The notes under the pieces: model-generated
The model's database searches: none
Told to the model about the DNA's origin: nothing
The model's input: only the letters and a program-made list of their open reading frames with translations
Position numbers and translations under genes: made by a program
NCBI RefSeq assembly: GCF_900143625.1
Contig: NZ_FRFF01000173.1
Location: forward strand, 1-52,743
Direction of reading: 5' to 3'
DNA length: 52,743 nt
From: Nocardiopsis sp. JB363
GTDB lineage: Bacteria; Actinomycetota; Actinomycetes; Streptosporangiales; Streptosporangiaceae
In this document: positions 33,955 to 42,189 of the stretch, piece after piece
Position numbering within the stretch: position 1 is the first letter of the stretch
How the letters are laid out: each line of letters opens with the position of its first letter

Positions 33955-35154
33955 TCAGGCAGCGAGCACCCGCAGCCGCGCAGCGTCCATGGCTTCGGCC
34001 ACCTCGTCCAGGCGGTCGGGGAAGAGATGCCCGTACCGATCGAGGGTCATGGTCGCGGTGGCGTGCCCGAGCATCGCTTGCACCACCTTCACATCAGCAC
34101 CGGCCGCGATAGCGAGTGACGCGGCCGTGTGCCGGAGCTTGTGCGGAGTCAGACCCATCCCGTCGAGCGCAGCGGCCTTGAGTGCTTTGCCGAACTCCCG
34201 GTTGCGCCAGTTGCGGAGCCGCACCTCGCTCCCCCGCTTGGTGGTGAACACCAGCGCCGTGTCCGGCCGCCCCTGCACGAGCGGAAGCAGCTCCGCGACG
34301 AGGGACTTCGGGATCGGCACGGTCCGACTCTTGCCCGTCTTGGGCGACTGTTCGACAAGCTTGCCCTCCACCTCGGCGAAGGCCGTCACGATCCGGATGC
34401 GCCGTGTCTCCAGATCCACCCTGCCGACTCGCAGCGCGGCGGCTTCGTTGAAGCGCAGGCCCGTGTAGGCGAGAAGGAGGATGAGGGGCCGGTTGATGTT
34501 CGCGGCGGCGGCGATCTGGCCGTACTTGGTCCGCAGCGATCCGGCCGCGTCCGCCAGCGCCTCCACCTGGAGGTGATCGAGGTAGACGTGTTCGGCCTCA
34601 CTTGGCTTCGGAAGCGGCACCCCGCGTGCGGGATTGGCGGGCAGGCGACGCGGCACACACCATTCCAGGACCATGGAGAGGACACCGTAGGCGTGCCTGG
34701 TCTGTGAGGCGCCCAGGTTGGCCCCGCCCTCGTCCCGCGGTTTCTGGAGTTCGGCCACCCACACGGCGACGTCCTCGGAGTGCACCGCCGAGATCGGAAG
34801 CTCTCCCCAGCGAGGCAGCACGTGCGCGTCCAGAAGGCCCCGGTACTTCCACCAGGTCGACCGCTTGATGTCGGTGCGCGTGCTCAGCCACTTCTCAGCC
34901 ATCTCGGTCACAGTGACCTTGGCGTCGTGGGGGTTGCGGTAGGAGCCTTCATGAAGGCTGTTCTCGATCTCGGTCTGCTTCTTCTCCGCGTCCGGCTTCT
35001 TCTTGAACGTGCCGCCGCTCTTGATCCGGCCAGAGGGGTCGTAATAGCGGACCATCCAGCGCGCGGGAGGTGTGCGCTTGGTCGCCTTGGCCTTCTTCAC
35101 CGCCTCCACGTACGCCTTGTCCTTGGTGCGGTCGTAGACCCACGCGCGAGCCAT
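33955..35154 (-). CDS. int: Tyrosine-recombinase integrase of the AICE
   Basis: 399 residues. An N-terminal AP2-like/arm-binding region (RWMVRYYDPSGRIKSGGTFK) is followed by a SAM-like core-binding domain (VTVTEMAEKWLSTRTDIKRS) and the catalytic domain with Arg234 (YTGLRFNEA), His338-x-x-Arg341 (HKLRH), His364 (LGHAT) and the nucleophile Tyr374 (LDRYGHL). It catalyses site-specific integration and excision at tRNA-Pro. ATG 35154 has AGAGGAA 7 bases upstream; the frame extends further but runs antisense of xis. It lies 25 bases after xis, with its 3' end toward attL. Confidence 0.95.
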   Translation of the reverse strand: MARAWVYDRTKDKAYVEAVKKAKATKRTPPARWMVRYYDPSGRIKSGGTFKKKPDAEKKQTEIENSLHEGSYRNPHDAKVTVTEMAEKWLSTRTDIKRSTWWKYRGLLDAHVLPRWGELPISAVHSEDVAVWVAELQKPRDEGGANLGASQTRHAYGVLSMVLEWCVPRRLPANPARGVPLPKPSEAEHVYLDHLQVEALADAAGSLRTKYGQIAAAANINRPLILLLAYTGLRFNEAAALRVGRVDLETRRIRIVTAFAEVEGKLVEQSPKTGKSRTVPIPKSLVAELLPLVQGRPDTALVFTTKRGSEVRLRNWRNREFGKALKAAALDGMGLTPHKLRHTAASLAIAAGADVKVVQAMLGHATATMTLDRYGHLFPDRLDEVAEAMDAARLRVLAA

Positions 35155-35179
35155 AGGGGGTTCCTCTCGGGGGTTGGGG

Positions 35180-35389
35180 TTACTGGGATCGGACCCAGGC
35201 ATGGACCTCTGCGGGCACGTAGCGGACGTACCGGCCGACTCGGTGAGAGGGAGGCCCGTCGCCCTTGTAGCGCCATTCGTAGAGGGTTTTCGGCGGTACA
35301 CGGAGGTAGGCGGCGGCATCCTTGACCGACCACAGGACATCGGCCCGACGCTGTTCGGGAACGTCCACACGGGCCGTCGCTGCACTCAT
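35180..35389 (-). CDS. xis: Excisionase
   Basis: 69 residues with a MerR/Xis-type winged helix: LWSVKDAAAYLRVPPKTLYE, WRYKGDGPPSHRVGRYVRYV. It directs the integrase toward excision. The start overlaps the repSA stop (ATGA) and the stop precedes int, so repSA-xis-int form one operon as in pSAM2. Confidence 0.92.
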   Translation of the reverse strand: MSAATARVDVPEQRRADVLWSVKDAAAYLRVPPKTLYEWRYKGDGPPSHRVGRYVRYVPAEVHAWVRSQ

Positions 35390-37071
35390 GCCACCCTCGT
35401 CTCTGGAGTTGCCGAAAGATCGTTCTGCCGAGCAGCGTCGAGTTGGGAACGGCGTTTGAGTGCTTCGCCGACAGCCCTGAGTAGGCGTTGTTCGCGGGGA
35501 GCAACGTCAGGGTCAGTGGGCTGCGCCAGTTCCCAGGCGTAGTCACCGGAGCTGGCCGAGGTCAGCACCGGAGGCCGGGGGTCGGTGTCGTCGCCCTGGT
35601 CCTCGCCTATGGGGTCGATGCCCAGAGCGTCCAGGACCCAGGTCAGGCGGTCGGCCTTGTGATCAGCGAGGGTTTTGCCGGACCACTTCCGGGAGACCAG
35701 GACACGGCGACCCGCGTAGCCCAGGTGTTCGCGTCGGTGAGCCTTGGACCGGCAGAACCCAGGACGCATCCCCGCCTTGGCGTTCTCGGGCTGGATTCCG
35801 TAGCGGAGCCAGTTCGAGCACCGGGGCGAGCACGGTTCGAAGCGCAGCGCGTCCAGGAGTCGGTCCACGTGCTGTTCCTGACGTGCCGTCTCGGCGGCAT
35901 GGCACTCGGCGATGTCCTTGGTCAGGTACTTCGCCAGGTAGCGCACACACCGGTCAGCATCCGCCGAGCCCGCGACCACGCCCTTGGCGTCCACCTGACG
36001 GCCGAACCGGACCACGTGATGGGGTTCCGCGTCAGGATCGTCATCGAGGTCGTCCAGCGCCTCATCCCAGGTGGGCAGGACTTCGCCTGTCGACGGGTCG
36101 ACAAAGACACCTGTCTCCTCGTCCCACTCGGGAAGCCGGTCACCCTCGAACACGACCTGATCAGCCGGGGGCCACCACACCTGGTGATACGTCGCCGCAG
36201 CGATCTGCCGTAGCTCGGCACGCGGAATCGTGCCCCGCGTGGCCATGTGCAGATGCGGGGCCAGACGCCGTTGCGGTTCCACGGCCGCGAAGTACTGCAC
36301 GTCGAACCCGGCCACCCGCCGAAGGTTCTGCACGAACCGGTCGACGAGCTTGGAGAAGTGCAGTGCGTCCCGAGCCGCACGACGGTAGTCATACGTCGAG
36401 AAGTCGACCGGGGTTCCGTCCGAGCGCACCCGCCCGTACGAGTCGAGCGTGAGCGTGATGAACAGGGAGGGACGGAAGACCTTGCCCGAGGCAGGGTCGG
36501 TGAAGGCTCGCCCGACCGTCTTCCTCGTCATGGGTCGCTTGGGTAGATCGGGCACGTCCTGACGCCGCTTGGTCGAGCGGACCCGACGCGGCCCCGACTC
36601 GGAAGAGGCGGAGCGGGTGACCGATCCGCGTAGGCCAGAGGCGGTGATCTCCTCGTCCAGGTCCACGATCGCCGCGTCCAGCCGCGCCAGGTCCTCAGCC
36701 GATGCCGCGCCCGTGGAGGCGAGCCGGTCACGTTCGGCTGTCACCACCGCCCGCTGTTCCACCCACCCGCGCTGCTCCTCGGAAGGCAAATCCGGCTGCA
36801 CCACGGGTTCTTCCGCCAGGTGCCAGCCCTCTTCGCACTGAGTCCGCCGAAGCGACCTCTTCCGCTTCGCACAGGCCGGACACCGGGATTCCAGGGTGGA
36901 CCCGCACGGGACGTCGATCACCTCGGTGGCACCAGTGGTGATGTTCGTGCGTCGAAGGGACACGGGCCGGATGCACACCCCGTGGTCGGCGGCGACCTGT
37001 TCGGCTACCTCACGGGCCAGGGGTTGCGCCAGGCGCTCAGCCCGTGTCGACTTACCGGTAGGAGTCGGCAT
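35386..37071 (-). CDS. repSA: Rolling-circle replication initiator RepSA
   Basis: 561 residues. The N-terminal part holds a CPACAKRKRSLRRTQCEEGW zinc-binding-like cluster. The central HUH-type motif is PHLHMATRG (His273, His275), and the catalytic tyrosines are in RYLAKYLTKD (Tyr378, Tyr382). This is the actinobacterial RepSA family, which nicks the double-strand origin to start rolling-circle replication of the excised element. Acidic and Arg-rich linkers (QDVPDLPKRPMTRK) separate domains. The first 12 bases of its reading frame are repeated at 37386-37404 as part of a tandem duplication. It overlaps xis by 4 bases. Confidence 0.93.
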   Translation of the reverse strand: MPTPTGKSTRAERLAQPLAREVAEQVAADHGVCIRPVSLRRTNITTGATEVIDVPCGSTLESRCPACAKRKRSLRRTQCEEGWHLAEEPVVQPDLPSEEQRGWVEQRAVVTAERDRLASTGAASAEDLARLDAAIVDLDEEITASGLRGSVTRSASSESGPRRVRSTKRRQDVPDLPKRPMTRKTVGRAFTDPASGKVFRPSLFITLTLDSYGRVRSDGTPVDFSTYDYRRAARDALHFSKLVDRFVQNLRRVAGFDVQYFAAVEPQRRLAPHLHMATRGTIPRAELRQIAAATYHQVWWPPADQVVFEGDRLPEWDEETGVFVDPSTGEVLPTWDEALDDLDDDPDAEPHHVVRFGRQVDAKGVVAGSADADRCVRYLAKYLTKDIAECHAAETARQEQHVDRLLDALRFEPCSPRCSNWLRYGIQPENAKAGMRPGFCRSKAHRREHLGYAGRRVLVSRKWSGKTLADHKADRLTWVLDALGIDPIGEDQGDDTDPRPPVLTSASSGDYAWELAQPTDPDVAPREQRLLRAVGEALKRRSQLDAARQNDLSATPETRVA

Positions 37072-37112
37072 CAGCCCACCCCCAACATCAGGAACCGGAG
37101 GGACCGCACCGC

Positions 37113-37352
37113 GTGAAACCCGAGCGGCCGAAGTCGGGCATGATCTTCCACTGGGTTGGATGCCTGGTCTTCATCCCTTTCTTGGGCTGGTGGATGTGGG
37201 CCTTTGAGGACGACCGGTGGAAGGTTCTCCCCTTCTGCTGGTTGCTGTTCCTGTGGTTCCTGGTCCGTGACACCCGGAAGTACCGGCGCTCGATGTGTGA
37301 GTACCTGGAACATCAGGCCACCTCTCCCGCAGAAGAGGAACCCACCCCGTAG
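37113..37352 (+). CDS. Small two-helix membrane protein, paralogue 1
   Basis: 79 residues: MKPERPKSG, then two membrane helices (MIFHWVGCLVFIPFLGWWMW; VLPFCWLLFLWFLV) and a charged tail ending EHQATSPAEEEPTP. It pairs with the next gene, with which it shares the start (M-x-P-x-RP), topology and tail. It lies between traSA and repSA, where pSAM2 has its spd (plasmid spreading) genes, but on the opposite strand. A role in spreading or in the transfer pore is inference. GTG 37113 is the start. Confidence 0.75.
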   Translation: MKPERPKSGMIFHWVGCLVFIPFLGWWMWAFEDDRWKVLPFCWLLFLWFLVRDTRKYRRSMCEYLEHQATSPAEEEPTP

Positions 37353-37438
37353 GCGTCGGTCATAGCCGTGATGTCGCCATCGGATAGGAGTCGGCATCAG
37401 CCCACCCCCACAACCACACAGCGGGAGTCCCCCACCGC

Positions 37439-37675
37439 ATGCAACCCAAGCGACCCAGACTGCGGTACTTGCTCTTCGGCCTCGTCGGTCTCGGATGGCA
37501 CGTCGCCATGTTCGTGATCGATCCCAGCTTCACCAGCCGCACGCTGACGTTGGCGATGCACCTCCCCCTCTGGCTGTTCATCCTGATCGGCGCCATCTTG
37601 AGCTACCGGTTCGAGCTGGCCCAGTACCGTGCGCATCAGGCAGCCTCCCCGTCCGAGGACGAATCCGCGCCGTAG
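37439..37675 (+). CDS. Small two-helix membrane protein, paralogue 2
   Basis: 78 residues: MQPKRPRLR, helices LLFGLVGLGWHVAMFVI and LPLWLFILIGAILSY, and a tail RAHQAASPSEDESAP matching paralogue 1 (EHQATSPAEEEPTP). It arose with paralogue 1 by tandem duplication. Its last 40 bases overlap the end of traSA on the other strand, so each sequence constrains the other. The helices have diverged far more than the flanking repeat ends. Confidence 0.75.
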   Translation: MQPKRPRLRYLLFGLVGLGWHVAMFVIDPSFTSRTLTLAMHLPLWLFILIGAILSYRFELAQYRAHQAASPSEDESAP

Positions 37676-39060
37676 ACGTCGGTCATAGCCGTGATGTTGG
37701 TGTCGGAGACGTAGGCAGCCCGCACCCGCACCGGAGCCGGTGAGGTCTCCATCCGCACGAAGCCCACGCCCGGCAGGGTCGGGTCGATCAGGTGGGCGTT
37801 CGCACCCCGGTCCCGAGCGCCTTCCCCAAGAATCATGTCGACCTGGGACGCCTCGTCCAGTCGAAGCGCGACCTTGTCCGGAAACAGGTTCCGAAGGTTC
37901 ATGACCTCCTTGCGCGGGTCCTGCAACGCGGCCAGCACGGCGAAGCCGACCGAACGCCCCTGTGAGGTCAGGGTGGCAATGGCGTTCTCCGAGCGCTTCC
38001 GGATGTCCCGATCAGGGTGGTAGGCGGTCAGAAACGCCACCTCGTCCAGGAGCACCAGGACGAACGGGTCTTCCGTAGTGGGGGTGTGCGAGCGCCGCTT
38101 GCCCGCGTAGCGCCGAGCCCGGTCCTGCATCTGGGACACGGCCAGTTCCAGCACCGCCACCGCGGATTCACCGTCATCGGCATAGTGCGCGAACAGGTCC
38201 CGCCCGTAGGCGAGTTCCATACGCTTCGGGTCGATCGCCCACACCTGCGCGGTGTTGTCCGCGACGGCGGGGAGCATCGCCCGGATGGCCGACCAGATCA
38301 CCGAACCCTTCCCCGACCCGGTCACCCCGGCCACCAGGACATGTGTGCCGTGCAGCCGCAGCCGCCACGGCGAGCCATCTTCCCTCTGGCCCACGTGGAG
38401 CGCGTCCAGTTCCGGGACGTCGGGGACCGGAAGGGCGCCGAGGGGTTCGGCCAGAGTGTCGCGCCGGGGGAACTCCAAGGTGATGTCCCTCGGCCAGTTC
38501 ACGATCACCCGGCACGACGGAGCGGCGAACCCGTGCGCCAGCTCAGCCACCCGAGTTTCGAAGTCCGCCGGAGACGTCCCGGCGACGAGGGAGACCCGGA
38601 CCCGGTCAGCCCAGGTGTCACAGGTGACGCGGCGAATCCGGGGGAGATAGCGACGTTCCTGGTAGGACTCGGCCAGCCCGGAGATCACCAACACCGGTTG
38701 CCAGTAGCGCCGGTAGACGAACACGTGCCGCCACCAGGCCAGCATGCGCAGGGTGACCCAGGTCCGGTAGGAGTCGGGCCAGGTGCGCCACCACGCCAGG
38801 GAGGCGACCGCAGCCGCTCCCCACAGTCCGGCCAGACCGGGCCAGTCCAGCCACCACCAGGCGGCGAAGGACGCCGAGAAGCAGGCGACCATGACGGGGA
38901 AGCGGAACGGCAGGGACACCAGGAACCGGACCAGCCGCCAGATCCAGGAGCCCAGGACCACGATCCCCGGCGTCTCCACGATCGGGGTCGACCACCGCAC
39001 CCCCTGAGCCGGGGTCGGCAGCGTCGGAGGGGTGTGAGCAGCACCGATCTTCGCCATCAC
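37636..39060 (-). CDS. traSA: FtsK/SpoIIIE-type conjugative DNA translocase TraSA
   Basis: 474 residues. Membrane segments in the first ~110 residues (VVLGSWIWRLVRFLVSLPF; VMVACFSASFAAWWWLDWPG; GLWGAAAVASLAWW) precede the motor domain with Walker A GVTGSGKGS (about 241-249) and Walker B VLVLLDEVAF (about 335-344). Proteins of this kind form hexamers and pump double-stranded DNA between mycelia, recognising short repeats at the clt locus. The start overlaps the stop of the 83-residue ORF upstream. Confidence 0.93.
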   Translation of the reverse strand: MMAKIGAAHTPPTLPTPAQGVRWSTPIVETPGIVVLGSWIWRLVRFLVSLPFRFPVMVACFSASFAAWWWLDWPGLAGLWGAAAVASLAWWRTWPDSYRTWVTLRMLAWWRHVFVYRRYWQPVLVISGLAESYQERRYLPRIRRVTCDTWADRVRVSLVAGTSPADFETRVAELAHGFAAPSCRVIVNWPRDITLEFPRRDTLAEPLGALPVPDVPELDALHVGQREDGSPWRLRLHGTHVLVAGVTGSGKGSVIWSAIRAMLPAVADNTAQVWAIDPKRMELAYGRDLFAHYADDGESAVAVLELAVSQMQDRARRYAGKRRSHTPTTEDPFVLVLLDEVAFLTAYHPDRDIRKRSENAIATLTSQGRSVGFAVLAALQDPRKEVMNLRNLFPDKVALRLDEASQVDMILGEGARDRGANAHLIDPTLPGVGFVRMETSPAPVRVRAAYVSDTNITAMTDVYGADSSSDGEAA

Positions 39061-39308
39061 AGCTCACCACCCATCGCGTCTTCGATCCGCGCCAGGATCC
39101 GGTCACGGTCGGCGCGGGCACGGGCAGCGGCCTTGACCGCGTCCGGGTTGTCGTCCAGGTCCGCGAGTGTGGCGAACACCCGGGCCTTGAAGTCGAAGAA
39201 CTCGGCGCGCTCGGCATCCGTGGCGGGCCGGGAGTCGACCGCGTCCAGGAACAGCCGGACCAACTGCGGACCGGTCAGAGTGGACAGGTCGGTGGGGTAA
39301 TCGGACAT
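39057..39308 (-). CDS. Small AICE protein of unknown function
   Basis: 83 residues, helical and charged: LTGPQLVRLFLDAVDSRPAT, then DAERAEFFDFKARVFATLAD and DRILARIEDAMGGEL. No membrane segment is seen. ATG 39308 has AGAGGTG about 9 bases upstream. It overlaps traSA by 4 bases and probably is co-translated with it, suggesting an accessory role in transfer. I recognise it only as a conserved companion in AICEs, without a named family. Confidence 0.7.
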   Translation of the reverse strand: MSDYPTDLSTLTGPQLVRLFLDAVDSRPATDAERAEFFDFKARVFATLADLDDNPDAVKAAARARADRDRILARIEDAMGGEL

Positions 39309-39411
39309 ACTGAAGACACCTCTTCACGAAGCTTTCGCAGGTAACGGGAGGGGTTCAGGGGCGGCTAGGTGTTGGAGCACCAGGCCGCCCCGCTTACGTG
39401 CCAGGAGGCGG

Positions 39412-39819
39412 TCAGGCCGCTTCCTTGGCCGGAGCACGGCGACCACCAGCGCCGCCGCCGGGAGCCTTCACACCACGGGCCCGCAGTGAGTACGCGACCC
39501 GGGGGCGGCGGCCGTTGTCGTCGACGTAGGGCATGACCGCCATCGCCTCGAACTCGATCGGGCGGAACGGCAGCCCGGGGACCTCGTCCGGCAGGGTCGG
39601 GCAGACCTCAGCGGCGACCTTGACCTTGACCGACTTGGCCTTGCCCCGCGCTTCTGGGTCGGCGTCGATCACGTCCACCGCCCACAGCGGCAGACCGGTG
39701 TCCTTGTCCATCTGCGGACGCTTGGTCTCAAAGTCCGTGATCGCCTCCACGCCCAACGCGAACGCACCGTGCGGGAACACCGTCCCGAACGCGACCGGCA
39801 ACGCACCCTGAATAGCCAT
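39412..39819 (-). CDS. pra: Pra-like activator of replication, integration and excision
   Basis: 135 residues. The pattern MAIQGALPVAFGTVFPHGAF, then DKDTGLPLWAVDVIDADPEA, PFRPIEFEAMAVMPYVDDNG and AYSLRARGVKAP matches proteins annotated in Streptomyces as plasmid replication, integration and excision activator. In pSAM2 Pra activates the rep-xis-int operon and is itself repressed by KorSA. GGAAGG precedes ATG 39819. Its upstream region carries two predicted KorSA operators, consistent with that circuit. The C-terminal Gly/Ala/Lys tail is low-complexity. Confidence 0.85.
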   Translation of the reverse strand: MAIQGALPVAFGTVFPHGAFALGVEAITDFETKRPQMDKDTGLPLWAVDVIDADPEARGKAKSVKVKVAAEVCPTLPDEVPGLPFRPIEFEAMAVMPYVDDNGRRPRVAYSLRARGVKAPGGGAGGRRAPAKEAA

Positions 39820-39851
39820 CGATCAGCCTTCCACTTGATAATCACTCAACC

Positions 39852-39867
39852 ACTCGTCCGGTCAAGT
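39852..39867. promoter_or_regulatory. Predicted KorSA operator O1 (pra)
   Basis: ACTCG-TCCGGT-CAAGT, an inverted repeat of the form ACTYG-N6-CRAGT, 33 bases before the pra start. Confidence 0.65.
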
Positions 39868-39889
39868 TGAGTTCAGGGTAACCGGCCAC

Positions 39890-39905
39890 ACTTGATCGGA
39901 CAAGT
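39890..39905. promoter_or_regulatory. Predicted KorSA operator O2 (pra)
   Basis: ACTTG-ATCGGA-CAAGT, a perfect inverted repeat of the same form, 38 bases from O1 (centre to centre) and between the convergent korSA end and the pra start. Confidence 0.65.
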
Positions 39906-39932
39906 AGATAAGTGGCCGGTGTTCGCCCGCAG

Positions 39933-40664
39933 CTACCCCGCCGGGTAGGAGTCCTCCAGTTCGTGCAGGTCACCGGGAAGAACCACCTCAGCGACCGCGA
40001 TCACTTTTTCTGAGGCGTCCAGTATCCGCGCGGTGATGCCGAGCACGGGAGTCCCCTCGTCCAGCCCCAGACGCTCGGTCTCCTCGTCCGTCGCCATCCG
40101 CGCGCACAGTCGCTCGGAGACCCGGGAAGGCCGCACCTGCTTGACCATCTGCACGTGTTCACGCGCGCCGATGCTGATCGGCTGTTCGTCGCCCAGGTCG
40201 GTGCCGTCCGCGACGTCGAGGGGGAACCACAGGGTGACCAGCTCACTGGGTTGGCCGTCATCCAGGACCAGGCGTTGACGCATGATCGCCGGGGAACCCT
40301 CGGGCACGCCCACCGCCTCAGCCACGGCAGCGGGAACGGGAGTGCGGCCCGTCTTGAGAATGCGGTTGCTCCTGGCCTCCTCGGAGGCGTCGAAGGCACT
40401 GGCACCGGCGTGGGAGCGCTCGGAGGTCTGCTGCGGGACGCCCCGTACGAACGACCCGCGCCCGTGTTCGCGCTCGATCCACCCCTGCATGCTCAGGATC
40501 TGCAAAGCCCGCACCACCGTGGAACGCCCGGCCCCGAACTCACGCACCATCCGGGATTCCGAGGGAAGCATCTCCCCCACGGGATACGTACCGTCTTCGA
40601 TGCGCTCTTGGATCGCCCGCACGATCTGTACGTACTTGGGCGGAGCGAACTCCAGACTCGACAT
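39933..40664 (-). CDS. korSA: GntR/HutC-family repressor, KorSA-like
   Basis: 243 residues from ATG 40664 (AGGTGG five bases upstream; GTG 40673 is possible). An N-terminal winged HTH (YVQIVRAIQERIEDGTYPVG; LPSESRMVREFGAGRSTVVR) is joined to a UTRA ligand domain (about 95-235; AIMRQRLVLDDGQPSELVTL). In pSAM2 KorSA represses pra and itself, keeping the element integrated. Matching operators lie upstream of this gene (40688-40703) and of pra. Confidence 0.85.
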   Translation of the reverse strand: MSSLEFAPPKYVQIVRAIQERIEDGTYPVGEMLPSESRMVREFGAGRSTVVRALQILSMQGWIEREHGRGSFVRGVPQQTSERSHAGASAFDASEEARSNRILKTGRTPVPAAVAEAVGVPEGSPAIMRQRLVLDDGQPSELVTLWFPLDVADGTDLGDEQPISIGAREHVQMVKQVRPSRVSERLCARMATDEETERLGLDEGTPVLGITARILDASEKVIAVAEVVLPGDLHELEDSYPAG

Positions 40665-40687
40665 GATGTCCACCTGGTTACTCTAGT

Positions 40688-40703
40688 ACTCGTATGGTCG
40701 AGT
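40688..40703. promoter_or_regulatory. Predicted KorSA operator O3 (korSA)
   Basis: ACTCG-TATGGT-CGAGT, a perfect inverted repeat, 24 bases before the korSA start, indicating autoregulation. It shares ACTYG-N6-CRAGT with the two pra operators. Confidence 0.65.
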
Positions 40704-40769
40704 AGCTTACTTGCGTGGTCCGGCCCTGTCAGCAGGCAGGGGCACATTTGAGCCCCAACCCGTGATCAG

Positions 40770-40801
40770 GAAGCACGGCGGGAAGCACGGCGGGAAGCAC
40801 G
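40770..40801. repeat. Short 12-bp tandem repeat
   Basis: The unit GAAGCACGGCGG occurs about 2.5 times head to tail between korSA and the next gene. It could be an iteron-like binding site or a slippage product. Confidence 0.5.
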
Positions 40802-40894
40802 CCACACAGGCGCGCACATCACCGTGTGAAACAGAACGAGACCCGCGCGCCCCACCCCGTGGCCTCGGAGAGACGGCAGGGCACGCGGGAGTTC

Positions 40895-41326
40895 TCAGAA
40901 GGGCCGCCAGTGCACGGCGCGTTCGACGGTGTAGACCCGCAGATTGTCCACCGTCGCCCCGCACACCGCCCGGCGTTCGACTTCCACCAGAGCGGCGGCG
41001 ACCAAGGCCACGTCACGCCGAGCCGCCTCATCCGACGAGGACAGCACCGGGGGCACGATGCGCCGGACATGGTTGCACTCGGCCCCGTCAACCCCGTGAC
41101 ACAGCCCGACCACGTAGGACATCAGCAGCCGTCGCCGTGTCACGGGTTCGGGCAGCACACATCGATGCCGCTGGACCAGAGACGTGCCGTCCTGTTGCCG
41201 GGACAGGGTCTCGTAGGTGATGGACTCCCAGTCCTCACAGGCCACACGCACCCGCACACCCTGGGCACGAGCCCACGCCATCAGGGTTGCGCGGTCGATT
41301 ACCGTGCCGCGTCCGTCGCCGTTCAT
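40895..41326 (-). CDS. AICE hypothetical protein
   Basis: 143 residues, soluble, with no family recognised. Contents include DRATLMAWARAQGVRVRVAC, a Cys-containing middle (LCHGVDGAECNHVRR) and a helical C-terminus ending TVERAVHWRPF. Its start overlaps the stop of the upstream gene by 4 bases, so it is the last member of a three-gene unit starting at 41980. Base composition matches the element's core rather than its low-GC cargo. Confidence 0.65.
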   Translation of the reverse strand: MNGDGRGTVIDRATLMAWARAQGVRVRVACEDWESITYETLSRQQDGTSLVQRHRCVLPEPVTRRRLLMSYVVGLCHGVDGAECNHVRRIVPPVLSSSDEAARRDVALVAAALVEVERRAVCGATVDNLRVYTVERAVHWRPF

Positions 41327-41679
41327 CGCCGCACCGCCCCAACAGCGATGGCCGTGCGCACCAGGTCACGCAACTCGGCCATGTCGTCCAGGGCAGGGGA
41401 GGAACGCGCGATCTGCACCAGCAGGTCGATCCCCCGCCGGTCTCGCTCGGCCCGCTGAGTCGAGCGACGACGCTCCACATGCGCATAGGGGCCACGCACC
41501 AGGGAGTAGGAACGGGGATCGTCGCCGTCCATCACGATGGGTTCCGGAGCGGGCCACAACTCCACTCGCGCGGGAGCGGGCACCCGGAACGGAGGGGGTC
41601 CGCTGCGGTGGTGCCTGCCCTGTCGGGTCGGTCGTATCAGAGTCACCAGCGCCCGAATCAGGGCGATAAGGTCTCTCAC
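41323..41679 (-). CDS. AICE hypothetical protein, Pro/Arg-rich
   Basis: 118 residues. A hydrophobic or amphipathic N-terminus (MRDLIALIRALVTLIRP) leads to a basic, Pro-rich linker, the segment RSYSLVRGPYAHVERRR, and a C-terminal helix (ALDDMAELRDLVRTAIAVGA). The R-x-PYA-H/R segment is a pattern I recall from unnamed Streptomyces element proteins. The function is unknown. It overlaps the following gene by 4 bases. Confidence 0.6.
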   Translation of the reverse strand: MRDLIALIRALVTLIRPTRQGRHHRSGPPPFRVPAPARVELWPAPEPIVMDGDDPRSYSLVRGPYAHVERRRSTQRAERDRRGIDLLVQIARSSPALDDMAELRDLVRTAIAVGAVRR

Positions 41680-41809
41680 GTCAGCCTGCTTTCCTCAGGT
41701 TGGCCGTGCCCCCGGACGCCTAGCCCGCGTCGCGGGGGTCTGCTGTCTATGAGGCGGAACCGCCGACGAGTCGGGAGCCACCCGACGCAGGAGTCCGCGC
41801 CCCGTTTCA

Positions 41810-41980
41810 TCACGAGCCCGTTCCGCTCCCTTGGCATGCTGTGCAGGGAACCATACGGATAGTGGGTTCACGTGCAGTAGAAGAGCGAACCACGACCAGC
41901 CGCCGAGAACGGATTGATTTCCACCCGCGACCACGGCAGGACCTGCACCGCTTCGGAGCGGATACGGCGACGGATTCCAC
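41810..41980 (-). CDS. Small DnaJ-type zinc-ribbon protein
   Basis: 56 residues from GTG 41980, preceded by GGGAG with 8-base spacing. Two CxxCxGxG half-sites, CRSCRGRG and CTACQGSG, flank a short basic loop: the zinc module of the DnaJ central domain without a J-domain. Small proteins of this type are common in actinomycete mobile elements. A longer version starting at TTG 42064 is possible but has no ribosome binding site. It is the first gene of a - strand unit downstream of two predicted GntR operators. Confidence 0.65.
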   Translation of the reverse strand: MESVAVSAPKRCRSCRGRGWKSIRSRRLVVVRSSTAREPTIRMVPCTACQGSGTGS

Positions 41981-42090
41981 GAAGCACGCTCCCGAGGGGA
42001 TTGGGGCGGCGACACCCGCCGCGATGGCAGGGGCACCGGTCACATCAACGAACCCAAGGCCCAACTTCTATACATGAGCTGAACCCATTC

Positions 42091-42106
42091 ACTCATGTAT
42101 ATGAGT
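42091..42106. promoter_or_regulatory. Predicted operator of the second GntR repressor, site 1
   Basis: ACTCATGTATATGAGT, a near-perfect palindrome. A half-site (CTATACATGAG, 42068-42078) lies nearby. Both are upstream of the zinc-ribbon gene on the - strand. Confidence 0.6.
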
Positions 42107-42126
42107 GATGTAGATAAGAGTGACGT

Positions 42127-42142
42127 ACTCCTGTACATGAGT
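42127..42142. promoter_or_regulatory. Predicted operator of the second GntR repressor, site 2
   Basis: ACTCCTGTACATGAGT. The 15 bases CTCCTGTACATGAGT are identical to 42991-43005 at the NUDIX start. Site 2 lies 36 bases from site 1. Confidence 0.65.
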
Positions 42143-42189
42143 CAACCCTCTGTGTCGAAGACGCCTCCCCGGGGACGCCAGCAAGACCC

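Larger units (their letters stand above)
37059..37697. repeat. Diverged tandem duplication (about 325-bp unit)
   Basis: Copy 1 runs about 37059-37384 and copy 2 about 37385-37697. The left edges are identical over 26 bases (37059-37084 and 37385-37410). The right edges match at 27 of 28 bases (37347-37374 and 37670-37697). Each unit holds one small membrane-protein gene. Between the copies remain a vestigial repSA start and a vestigial traSA 3' end. Confidence 0.85.
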
